Assembly: GCF_000350225.1 (NCBI RefSeq)
Contig: NW_005178570.1
Coordinates: 1-24,714, forward strand
Source of the DNA: Chondrus crispus
Taxonomy: Eukaryota; Rhodophyta; Florideophyceae; Gigartinales; Gigartinaceae
DNA length: 24,714 nucleotides
Reading direction: 5' to 3'
The notes under the pieces are model-generated. The model was given only the letters and a program-made list of their open reading frames with translations, was not told the origin of the DNA and made no database searches. The first letter of the stretch is position 1; each line of letters begins with the position of its first letter. The position numbers and the translations under genes are program-made. Positions 9,466 to 18,022 of the stretch are shown here, piece after piece.

Positions 9466-10564
9466 TTACAAGCTAGCCCGACGACTGTATCCATCTGCAT
9501 CTCCATCGACTACAGTTACATCACTGGCTTGACCACTGGAATTTCCAAGCATCATCCCGGCGAAGAGAAGTCCCGTGATCGCTGTCATAAGCTCGAGAAA
9601 ATCGCAAAATCCGTCGCGGACAAAGATCGAGCCAATCCAAAAGCTCACAGCCCAGAGTCCTTGAGATAGAAACTCGGAGATACCGAACATTATCCCGACA
9701 ACCATTGCTGACTTGCGCCCATTCCTAATTGGAATCTCAAGTGCTGCGTTATACTTTCGCGTGAAGACATCCTGCACACCCACAGATGTAACGGTATCAA
9801 AGTTATTCACTGCCTCGGACGAGGTAACTTCACCTTGCTGCACATCGTAAAACCTCTCAGCCAGACGCACTGTGGTACTTTTGCCGCATCCGCTCGATCC
9901 GACAGGCGCATGAGCTGTGTCTGGAGGGACATCAAGGTTGACGTTGTTCAGGACAAACTCTTTCATAGCATCATCTTCCAAGTCGTCGATGATACGTGAG
10001 GCATAGTTGAAAAAGACGTTCTTAAACTCAATGCGACCGCTAAACTCATTGATAACTTCACCTTCATTTTCCGTCAGGGGGTTTATCTCAGACGGTCGGT
10101 CAATAACTCATACACGTGTGGGGTAGCCCCACGAGCTACCGCGAAAGCCTGGAATGATGGAGCGGCTTCATCGCAGAAAAAAACAAGGACAACAAACGGC
10201 GAAAATTCGTCTTATCGAAAACGCAGGAGGTTAGGCAATCTGCGCATGCGCGCAAACGTAATTCTTACCCACACTCTTCGATTCGTGTGAGCATCAGCAA
10301 GAAAGGAGAAGAGGAAGAAAAGGCAGAACTCACCTTGCCCGATCGAAACACAAGCGATAAAAACGGAAAAAAAGTGGTGAGAACATCCCCCGGATCCATT
10401 TTAATTGCTCTTACTCTCCGCGCACCGAACACAAACGCAACTGCATACGTAGAGAATATAATGAAAAAGGTCACGCCCATGCCTAACCCGCTGATAACGG
10501 CCTTCTTCACGTCAGCCTTGTACGCGATCTGCAACTCCTTCTCATACCTCCTGGCCTCGCTCTC
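9466..10564 (-). pseudogene. ABCB/MDR-type transporter relic (TMD1-NBD1-TMD2 mosaic)
   Basis: Reading down the minus strand, the first exon (10564-10334) encodes the end of TMD1, with RYEKELQIAYKADVKKAV and a transmembrane helix. The next exon, from 10165, encodes the linker (APSFQAFAVARGA), the start of NBD1 (FSGRIEFKNVFFNYASR) and a Walker A, GSSGCGKST (9900-9874). Soon after FYDVQQGEV the sequence jumps to the second transmembrane domain (SSEAVNNFDTV, then FWIGSIFVRDG). NBD1's Q-loop, signature and Walker B are therefore gone. There is a frameshift in a run of seven T's in the first exon and another about 10086, and the frame ends in unrelated residues near 9466. This is a dead gene of a plasma- or organelle-membrane exporter. 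An AG acceptor at 10566-10565 marks the first exon's start; upstream is low-complexity DNA. Confidence 0.85.
10166..10333 (-). other. Spliceosomal intron in the ABC relic
   Basis: The donor is AAG/GTGAGT at 10333 and the acceptor is GATGAAG/CC at 10166, giving a 168-nt intron in phase 1. Joining the two sides gives the continuous family motif SIGQAAPSFQAF, the conserved G-Q-A-x-P junction of P-glycoproteins. This makes the splice sites convincing and shows the host is a eukaryote with introns. Confidence 0.75.
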
Positions 10565-10601
10565 CTAGCCACCGTAATGGCGACGGCTGCAGCGGTGCCG
10601 A

Positions 10602-10662
10602 ATGGCGGCAGCGGCGGTGGTCGCGGCGACGGCGGTGGCACCGGCGGTGGCAGCGGCGGCAG
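10602..10662. repeat. GGCGGY low-complexity tract
   Basis: This is a short array of GGCGGN and GGTGGC units. It lies just upstream, in the minus-strand sense, of the first surviving ABC exon. It has probably replaced or expanded within an intron of that gene. Confidence 0.85.
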
Positions 10663-10675
10663 AAGGACAAGGGCA

Positions 10676-10800
10676 GAGCAAGAGGTATGGCGGGGGCAGG
10701 GGTAGGGATAGGGAAAAAGGGGACGGGGAAGGGGAAGCGAGCGACAATGATGGGGAGGATGGGGGGGGATGGGGAATGATGGGGAATGATGGGGAATGAT
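10676..10800 (+). repeat. G-rich purine tract with GATGGGGAAT repeats
   Basis: The plus strand is almost all purine, with many G3-G6 runs (GGGGGCAGGGGTAGGGATAG, GGATGGGGGGGGATGGGG). It ends in three copies of GGGGAATGAT. Several runs of at least three G's lie within 20-30 nt windows, so G-quadruplexes could form. It is bounded on the right by an AT-rich satellite at about 10930. Confidence 0.75.
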
Positions 10801-10929
10801 CACAAAAAATGCGCCGCATAAATAACCAAATCCGCGCCCCGTATTGTCCCGGTGGTACTAAAAAGTATGATAACGTGAAAACATGGAAACAGAAATCCCA
10901 AATAATTCCGAATCCCGGAAAAACGCAAT
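10801..10929. other. Transition sequence between G-rich tract and 16-bp satellite
   Basis: This is unique-looking sequence with decayed beginnings of the CCSAATA repeat towards its right end. No gene is seen. Confidence 0.4.
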
Positions 10930-11310
10930 ATCCCCTAATCCCAATAATCATTAAACCCAATATCCTAAAATGCCAATAATCCTTAAACCGAATATCCTAA
11001 AATGCCAATAATCCTTAAACCGAATATCCGAAGATCCCCAAATCCAAATATTCGCTAATCCAAATATCTCCTAATCCGAATATCTCCTAATCCGAATATC
11101 TCCTCATCCGAATATCTCCTAATCCCAATATTCGCTAATCCGAATATCTCCTAATCCCAATATCTCCTAATCCCAATATTCGCTAATCCGAATATCTCCT
11201 AATCCCAATATCTCCTAATCCGAATATCTCCTAATCCCAATATCCCCTAATCCCAATATCCACATATCCGAATATCCCCTAATCCCAATATCTCTTAATC
11301 CGCTAATCCC
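10930..11310. repeat. 16-bp AT-rich satellite (CTAATCCSAATATCTC)
   Basis: More than 20 units of about 16 bp are present. The left part (10945-11040) is a more diverged 32-bp form with AAACCGAATATCCTAAAATG followed by CCAATAATCCTT. The central part is homogeneous CTAATCCCAATATCTC or CTAATCCGAATATCTC, with some 17-bp units ending TTCG. Purines and pyrimidines are unevenly split between strands. It is non-coding. Confidence 0.9.
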
Positions 11311-11428
11311 ACCAACCCTATATCCGTTACTCCGCTACGACCACTTTCACCTACCATCCTACTCCCTTACTACTATAACCGAATATATATATTATAAAAG
11401 AAATAACCCCTAAACGATGCAAGTCTCG

Positions 11429-11463
11429 TCCTTTAGTTTATGCTCGTAGCATAAACTAAAGGA
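11429..11463. other. Perfect 16-bp hairpin with 3-nt loop
   Basis: TCCTTTAGTTTATGCT (11429-11444), loop CGT, then its exact reverse complement (11448-11463). It sits between two tandem-repeat arrays. The flanks pair only weakly. It could be a small fold-back element remnant or a small-RNA hairpin. It lacks the U-tract of a simple terminator. Confidence 0.85.
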
Positions 11464-11504
11464 GGAAACCTGTACGGCTAGAGCGAAAGAAAACCGCCCA
11501 GTAG

Positions 11505-11843
11505 ACCCATGCAAGCCTATGCAAAGGTCAATGCAAGCCCATGCAAATAGCCAAATCAAGTACATGCAGAAAGCCCATGCAAGGCCATGTATATGGCCAA
11601 TGCAAGCCTATGCAGATGGCCAACGCAAACCCGTGCAAAAATCCCTTCCAAGCCCATGCACATTCCCAATGCGATCCCATGCAAAATCCCATGCAAGCCC
11701 ATACAGGTGTCCAATGCAAGCCCATGGAAAATCCCATGCAAGCCCATGCAGATTCCCAATGCAATCCCATGCACATGGCCAATGCAAACCCATGAAAGCC
11801 CATGCAAATTACGAATGCAAGCCCATGAACCAGGCCATGCACG
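11505..11843. repeat. ~21-bp minisatellite (CCAATGCAAGCCCATGCANAT)
   Basis: About 16 imperfect units built from CCAATGCAAGCCCATGCA plus ATNCC or AATC run through this interval. Many units keep ATGCAAAT-like octamers. Because the period is near a multiple of three and stops are scarce, long open frames appear on both strands and in most frames (for example 11519-11875 plus and 11528-11923 minus). I treat none as a gene. Confidence 0.9.
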
Positions 11844-12096
11844 TCCACGCAATCATGGCGCATTTCTCCGCATAGGAAACACTTGGGAAATTTCTGCTCG
11901 TGCAAGTATGGGTAAATCGCCATGCATGCATTGGTTTAGCATGGGCTTCGTATGGGAAGTTTAGACTATCGGAAAAACAGACGGACTCTATCAAATAGTG
12001 GCGCCCCATGTAAAGTTTATATGTTGCCCATCCTGCACGAGTGACCAGTGACACTACACACGACTACAAATACCGAAGGGTAGTACACGAAGGGCA
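11844..12096. other. No supportable gene
   Basis: This is unique sequence between the minisatellite and the hairpin at 12097. A last diverged trace of the CATGCA repeat is seen near 11920-11945. Confidence 0.4.
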
Positions 12097-12148
12097 GCCA
12101 AAAGTAAGTCCTCAAGCCCTGGTAGGGCTTGAGGACTGTACTTCTGGC
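12097..12148. other. Long hairpin, ~24-bp stem with 3-nt loop
   Basis: GCCAAAAGTAAGTCCTCAAG plus CCCT (12097-12120) pairs with 12124-12148 across a GGT loop. The inner 14 bp are perfect; the outer part has one mismatch and one bulged base. It lies about 100 bp outside the left end of the pogo-like transposon. Stem length and loop size suit a fold-back element or a miRNA-like precursor. Confidence 0.8.
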
Positions 12149-12245
12149 TCGTCTTCCTGAAGCAGTGACGAAGGAGGGAGGAATGGCGATATCGTCGCGT
12201 TCACGGGGCTGTAGAGCGATGCCTTGGAGAGTGATACCTACAGTA

Positions 12246-12258
12246 CCCTTCCCGAAGG
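12246..12258. repeat. Left TIR of the pogo-like element, outer part
   Basis: CCCTTCCCGAAGG forms the outer 13 bp of the left inverted repeat. The remaining 15 bp continue at 18523-18537, on the far side of the inserted retrotransposon. The last five bases, GAAGG, are also the left copy of the retrotransposon's target-site duplication. Confidence 0.8.
12254..12258. repeat. Target-site duplication GAAGG, left copy
   Basis: GAAGG directly abuts the left LTR at 12259. The matching copy at 18518-18522 abuts the right LTR. A 5-bp duplication is standard for Ty3/gypsy integrases. Confidence 0.8.
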
Positions 12259-12750
12259 TTTAGCGGTGCACAGGGTTATTAAAATGAACAGAGTGACTTG
12301 CTTGTGTTGAATGGTTTTGCAAAGCGGTTCTTAAGTTGAACACACTTGGGGTTGCAGGTTGAGTGGCTCTCAGGGTTAGTGAGTGGTTGTGCCTGGCCCC
12401 TTTTGCTTTCCCCGTCCGAACGCCGCGCCTTTTATAGAAATCGTAGCTGAAACTTAAAACAATACAGTACCTGCTAGACTATAATAAACTATCCTTTCAC
12501 TTTACAACTAATCTCCATACAATCGCTTATGTCCTTGCCTTCAATCTCCCCGACCATCCTCTTTAGTACTAGTGGATACTGTACTCCTCTGACAATTCCT
12601 TTAGGTATGGCATAGAAATTATGTTGTAGTTCTATGCCATCCTTTTAAAGAATGGAGGAGCCAGTCCATTCGGGAAGGACACGCGCAGTATGTTTATACA
12701 AAGTAAAATTACAAAGCCATACATACTGTGCTTGTCCTTCAACCGTTACA
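12259..12750 (-). repeat. 3' LTR of the first gypsy element
   Basis: The 492-bp LTR runs, on the minus strand, from TGTAACGG to CCGCTAAA, short imperfect inverted ends. It is nearly identical to 18023-18517. Two stem-loops stand out: 12607-12617 with 12630-12640 (ATGGCATAGAA), and about 12672-12739 (GGACACGCGCAGTATGT with its near complement). Confidence 0.9.
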
Positions 12751-12766
12751 ACTCATCCCCCTTTAA
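12751..12766 (-). other. Polypurine tract
   Basis: Immediately inside the 3' LTR, the minus strand reads TTAAAGGGGGATGAGT. This is the expected primer site for plus-strand DNA synthesis. Confidence 0.75.
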
Positions 12767-12771
12767 GATGG

Positions 12772-15700
12772 TTATTCGTCCTCGAATAAGCTTGGAGGTG
12801 GGTAGTAGGTGATGTAGTCGAAGTAACGTTGAATAGAAGGCTTGTGGCTTGGAAGGTCTTGTTCGTCAATCCATTTGTCTTGAAGTATGTTTCCTGAGTT
12901 TTCTGATACTAAGAAATCGATAGAGTCTTGAGTGCTGCGGTGGGAAATGATGTCAATTGTAGGCGGCATCTTTTCTTCGGTCTGAAATGTAGACTCGCGA
13001 CCGATAGTTCTTCTATGTTGATCATTGTAGTATGGCTTGAGAAGAGATATTTGGAATGTAGGATGAAGGTTTTGATATTTCTCTGGTAGTTGCAACTTGT
13101 ATGCGTTTCCGGACGCTAGGATGTCGATGACTTCGAATGGTCCAATGTACTTCGGTGATAATTTTTTGCTTCTTCCTGTCTTGAGTGGTAAGTTCTTCGT
13201 CGAGAGCATTACTTGGTCTCCTAGGTAAAATGAATGATCTCTTCTGCGTTTGTTGACTTGTTCGGCGTTTCGTTCGTTTGAAGCTGTGATGGACAGCTTT
13301 GCCATTTCATTAGCTCTTCTTATGTTCTCCAAAAACCTTTGTGTGGTCGCAGTAGGTGTTTCTGATCCATCACAGTGGAGGACGTCAGAAACAGAGAGTG
13401 GGTGCTGACCATACTCTAGGAAAAAAGGAGTTTGTTTAGTTATGTCACTTATGTGATTGTTGTACACAAACTCGAGTCCTGGTAGGTGTTTACTCCAGTC
13501 TCTTTGCGTATAGCTAACAAAGCAACGTAGCATTTCTTGCAATGTTCTGAATGCCCTTTCTGATTGTCCATCAGTTTGAGGATGGAAGGCGGTTGATAAG
13601 TTTAACTTGACTCGTAGTGGCTTCATGATTTCCTTCCATAAAGTACTTGTGAATCTTGTGTCACGGTCTGATATTATCTTTCTTGGAAGACCGTGATGTT
13701 TGTATATCTCGTTGTAGAACACCGCTGCTGTATCTTTGGCAGTATGGTTTGATTCAATTGGAATAAAATGCGTGTGTTTCGAGAGTTTGTCCACAACAAC
13801 AAGTATAGCAGTTTTGGCCGTTTTCGTCCTCGGGAGATCGAATATGAAGTCCATAGATATCTGTTCCGAATTTCTTTAGTGGTGGCGGAAATGGTCTGAA
13901 TTTTCCCAGTTTGTTCTGGATTAGGCTTTTGGCTTCTTGACACTTTGAACATGTCTTGATGTATTCGTGTAGTTCTTTGTTCATGCTAGGCCAATAAAAA
14001 TGTCTCCTGACATATTGTAAGGTCTTTTTGAATCCTCAATGTGCACCAAAGAGAGATTCGTGATTGTCGTGCAACACGATTTCTCTGATCTTTCCTTTCG
14101 GAATACAGAGCCTATTCTCAAAGTAAAGGCGGTTTTTGTTCTTACTGAACGGAGCAGTTGGGGTTTCAAACGCATTCTTGAAATCGGGGTCCTTTTTGTA
14201 CTCTCGTTCAAGGCTTTTGAGAATATTTTCATCCACCTTTACCAATGTAAATGCCATCAACTGTTTCACAACACTGGCTGATGTCTGGTGCACTTCCTGG
14301 TACTGTCTCGATAATGCATCAGCTACTGTATTCTGCTTTCCCTTGATGTAATCAATGTGGTTGTCGAACTTTTGCTTGAATTCAACCCATCTGGCTTGTT
14401 TTCGGGATAAGGTTCGTTGTGAATCCAAGTATTTCAATGGGTGATGGTCAGTCAGTATCTTAAACTTTGAGCCGTGTAGGTATGGTCTCTAAGTTTGTAA
14501 AGAGTACACAATAGCAAGAAGTTCTCTTTCATGTGTACTGTATCCTTGTTCCGCTTTATTCAGTTTCCGTGAAGCGTATGCTACTGGGCGGCATCCGGTT
14601 TCGTCAGTTTGCGTCAAGACAGCACCAACACGTGTTTGAGATGCGTCAGAAGTTACTTCATACGGTAAACTGGGATCTGCGTATCGAAGTACGGGAGCCT
14701 CTGTTAGTTTGCTCTGCAGTTCTTCAAATGCTCCTTTTTGTGATGGCCCCCACTGAAAAGGTGTACCTTTTCTTGTTAGATTAGATAAAGGAGTTGCTAT
14801 CGTCGCAAAGTGCTTTACAAATCTCCGGTAGTAGTTACAAAGACCAAGAAAGCTTTGAATTTGCTTTACATTACGAGGAGCTTCCCATTTTTGAACAGCT
14901 TCAATCTTCCTTGGGTTCACTTGAATACCATTCTCACTTATTATGTGGCCAAGGTACTCAAGATTATGACAAAGGAATTTACACTTTGAAAGCTTTCCGT
15001 ATAGTTGATGCTCCTTCCATATTTGCAGTATTGTCCTAAGATGGTTCAGATGATCCTCTTTTGTTTTACTGTAGATAAGGATGTCGTATAAGTAGACAAG
15101 GACAAACTTATCTAAGTGTGGTCTGAAGATATTGTTCATGAGTGTCTGGAAGCATCCTGGAGCCCCTGTTAATCCAAAGGGCGTTACTAGGTATTCGTAT
15201 TGACCATATCTAGTCCGGAATGCTGTCTTTTGAATATCAGCATCCCTCAACCTTATTTGATGATACCCCGATCTTAGATCAATGGTGGAGAAGTATTTCG
15301 ATCCTCCTACTTGATCCCATACTTCATCCATTCTCGGTAAGGGTACTTGGTTCTTAATAGTCTGTAAGTTGAGTGCTCGATAATCGATGCACATTCTTAG
15401 GCCACCGTCTTTCTTTGGAGTGAACAAGACGGGGCTACCCCAAGGACTTATACTTGGACGTATGAATTCATTTTCAAGGGCTTCTTCTAGCTGGTTCTTC
15501 ATTTCTTCCAGCTCTTTTCTTGAAAGTTTATAGATGAGACCCGTTTTGGGTCTTGCATCCATTTCTAAGTCTATTCTCATTTCAACGGATCTTTTCGGAG
15601 GCAATCCTTTAGGCAGATCCTGCGGGAATACGCATCTGTATTCTCCCAGGAGTCTGTCTAACTGTTTCATGTAATAGTCCTTTTCACTAGTCTCTATAGT

Positions 15701-16300
15701 ATTTTCTCCTTCCTCTTGAGAAGGTTTCAATACGACATGATATATGGTGCTTTTCTGCTTTTTCGCTAACCTCACGAACTGTTTACTCGTAGGCATGTAT
15801 GTCAGGCGGGCTTCCCCATGCTTATGAGCCTCTGCATCCAGAGTTATTAACATTTCTTCCTGTTTAAGGAGCATACGGTTCATTTTCCGCTTCGGATAAC
15901 CACGCTTTGCCTAGGATTAAGTCGTAAGCAATCCAGTCCACCACGTATGGCTGTACGGTAATGGTAGCTTCCCCAATCCGTATGATAAGGTTCTCGCAAC
16001 ACCGTTCCATAGGAACAAGTGTTCGGTCCCATAGGTCTGCTCTCAGGTTAGTATTCTCCTTTCTCAACTTCAATTTCTCTGCATATGCCTTTGATATTAC
16101 TATTTCTTCGCACCCACTGTCTACCAGAATAGTGAAACGGGAATTGTCGGTTGCATCTTGCACCTCCCCGTTGAATACTAGTAGAGCTTGCCTCTTTGTA
16201 TTTCTTCTCTTCTTATATGGTGAGAGTGTACATACTTTGACGGACTCTTTACCGTTGTTCTCTCTTGAATACTGCTTCTTTTTGTGTTTTTGTAGTTTTG
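12772..16300 (-). pseudogene. pol (PR-RT-RNase H-IN) of the first gypsy element
   Basis: The domains in order are an aspartic protease (LVDSGCEE near 16125, ending LILGKAWL), RT (15883 onward), RNase H (TSDAS, EREL, TDHHPLKY) and integrase. The RT has LYKLSRKELEE-type and FRTRYGQYEYLVTPFGL motifs, but its active site reads YLYD at 15083-15094. The integrase has an HHCC zinc finger, a DD35E core (VVVDKLSK, ISDRDTRF, SERAFRTL), a GPF module and a C-terminal segment resembling a degenerate chromodomain (IISHRS, then DKWIDEQDL). Breaks are a frameshift between PR and RT near 15870, TAG at 14489-14491 (probably from Trp), TGA at 14036-14038 and a one-base shift near 13865. It cannot make an active polyprotein. 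Confidence 0.93.
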
Positions 16301-16355
16301 TCTTCGGCTATAGTACATTTATCCGCGAATGTGCCGACTTCATTTAACGGAACAA

Positions 16356-17257
16356 CTAGTTTTTCTTTTGGGTGAACGCGTTAGGTCTAGGCTTCTGATT
16401 GTTGTAGTGGTTTCTGGCTATGCAGTTTTGTTTACCACAGACGAAGCATAACATATGCTCAATTCTTCGCGATTTTTCTGCTGGGGACAGTTTCGTACTT
16501 CTGCGCGGTTGCATGTTCCCAATTTGCATTGGTGTAGGCGCAGAGGAGAAGTTCGGCGTTGATCTTGCGAATCCAAAGTAGTTTTGACCACTATTGAAGA
16601 GACTATCAAGTCTGTCCGCAATTTTCATAGCGTCTTGTAATGATTGTCGTTCCGCCCGCTCGACCTCGATTCTTGTGCAGGTCTTAAGTCCCTGGCTGTA
16701 GTGGAATATCTGTTCCGCAGAGGTCATACTTGGGATCTGCAAGAGCCATTTTGAGAACTCTCTATTACATTCCCGGACTAAGGTTAACTTGCTCATTTGT
16801 TTTAGATCACTCACCATTTTTCTTGCGGTCAACTCTCTGTTCACAGGTTCAAAATAGTTTAATAGTTCTTTTTGAAACTCATCATATGATGTTATAGCAT
16901 TTTCATTTAGGTTTGCTAACTCCCACCATTGTAGTCCCGCACCCGTCATATAGCTTACGGCATAGTTGATTTTTGTATTGTCATCGATTGTATTGCTGTG
17001 CGCTGCAAAAATATTGGCTATACTTTTCAACCAGCTTCGGGCATTTTCACCGTTGAACTGTTCTGGTTTGCCAGTTTTTAACAAAGGCTATTGCTATTGC
17101 TTTTCGTGGTATTTGCGTTAGAAATAGATTGGGTGGCGATAGCAACAGATTGATTTGTCTGAGCTATTTGCTCCTGTAATGACTGATAAGCTTGAGCTAC
17201 TTGCTGGCGGAGAGAGCTGATCTCATTTTGCATTTGGATTATTGAATCTGATTCCAT
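16356..17257 (-). pseudogene. gag of the first gypsy element
   Basis: Gag starts at an ATG at 17257 with a short coiled-coil-like region (NEISSLRQQVAQAYQSLQEQ). A one-base frameshift near 17081 breaks it. It then continues as a retrotransposon Gag capsid domain (QFNGENARSWLKSI, YMTGAGLQWWEL, then ELLNYFEPVNRE) and an RNA-binding knuckle, CFVCGKQNCIARNH. The knuckle is C-x2-C-x4-C-x4-H rather than the usual C-x2-C-x4-H-x4-C. It ends at a TAG at 16356-16358. Gag packages the element RNA in cytoplasmic particles. Short open pieces in shifted frames between 16356 and 16200 suggest that gag and pol were once one continuous frame. Confidence 0.85.
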
Positions 17258-17333
17258 AGTGTACAGTAGACAATTTTGAATTTTTCAAACAAGGCAATTT
17301 TTTAATGCAAAATTTCTACTGTAGTCAATACCT

Positions 17334-17969
17334 CTAAATTGAACGTTTGGAGTATTTCTTGAAGTGCCCCAAGGTCTTCGATAGTACACCGGGGTTCGTT
17401 TTCCTCGGTTTAGTAACCTTGGTCCAACGTCCAATCACGCCCTTGCTCGATGCCAAGTGTACTAGTCGATGTAGTTCCTTGACACGGCGGCGGTGCTCGT
17501 CTTCAACCTTATGGGCGTTGAACAATAAGGCGTTCCTGTAGTTCGTATGACATAAATCGCACTTTATTGTAAGGATATTAGAGTGCTCGCGGTTAAGGTT
17601 TTCCACAGCAGGGCCAAATCCACGGCTTAAAATGAGGTGCCTTATATGGGACTCAGACCGGTTGTGCTCCGGCCACGATTGGTTGTACGGCTTGTTAAGT
17701 TGACAAGTGGAGCACTTCTCTCCACTCGGTCCTGCGTTAGCCGACGGTAGCTCGAAGGTAGCCCCACGGTCGAGCTCACCCTTTTCCAGAGCAATATTAA
17801 AAAGTAACTCATTTTCAGCGGGCAGCGGTGTTGCACTCTTGTTAGCCAAGGTAGATTGGCTCTGAGCTTGAATTTCGCCTTGTTTTTCGACGATAATGGG
17901 CTCCGGCTCGCCATTGGTGCTGCCTGTGCCACGTGTGGAATCTGCGCTTTTGGTGTTGATTTCGCACAC
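17334..17969 (-). CDS. Accessory ORF with two U1-type C2H2 zinc fingers, upstream of gag
   Basis: The open frame is 211 aa between the PBS and gag. It has two fingers of identical spacing, C-x2-C-x12-H-x5-H: CSTC with HNRSESH near residue 90-110, and CDLC with HKVEDEH near residue 135-160. This spacing is that of U1/matrin-type (RNA- or DNA-binding) fingers. The C-terminus is basic (KVTKPRKTNPG, KKYSKRSI). The frame contains no internal methionine. It opens with GTG right after TTTTCCAG, which looks like a 3' splice site, so it may be an exon of a spliced transcript. The frame has stayed open while gag and pol next to it are broken. I know of no standard Ty3/gypsy protein at this place. A captured host exon is possible. 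Confidence 0.55.
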   Translation of the reverse strand: MCEINTKSADSTRGTGSTNGEPEPIIVEKQGEIQAQSQSTLANKSATPLPAENELLFNIALEKGELDRGATFELPSANAGPSGEKCSTCQLNKPYNQSWPEHNRSESHIRHLILSRGFGPAVENLNREHSNILTIKCDLCHTNYRNALLFNAHKVEDEHRRRVKELHRLVHLASSKGVIGRWTKVTKPRKTNPGVLSKTLGHFKKYSKRSI

Positions 17970-18008
17970 TGGAAATGTTTTGGTAAAAAATAGGGTTAGA
18001 TCGATTTG

Positions 18009-18020
18009 GCGATGCTACCA
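18009..18020 (-). other. Primer-binding site, probably initiator tRNA-Met
   Basis: Two bases inside the 5' LTR, the minus strand reads TGGTAGCATCGC. Its complement ends in GCTACCA, the usual 3' end of eukaryotic initiator tRNA-Met. The bases beyond the first seven differ from the animal initiator, so the assignment is likely but not certain. Confidence 0.7.
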
Positions 18021-18022
18021 CT

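Noticed and set aside
10930..11310. CRISPR-like regular array
   Set aside because: Units are contiguous with no unique spacers, and the DNA is eukaryotic. It is a satellite.
11519..11964. Several long open frames on both strands
   Set aside because: They all read through one minisatellite whose units lack stops. No frame is favoured.
17075..17090. Programmed -1 frameshift site inside gag
   Set aside because: The local sequence (CCTTTGTTAAAAAC) has no X-XXY-YYZ slippery heptamer in the right frame, and it lies inside Gag, not between gag and pol. A mutation is simpler.
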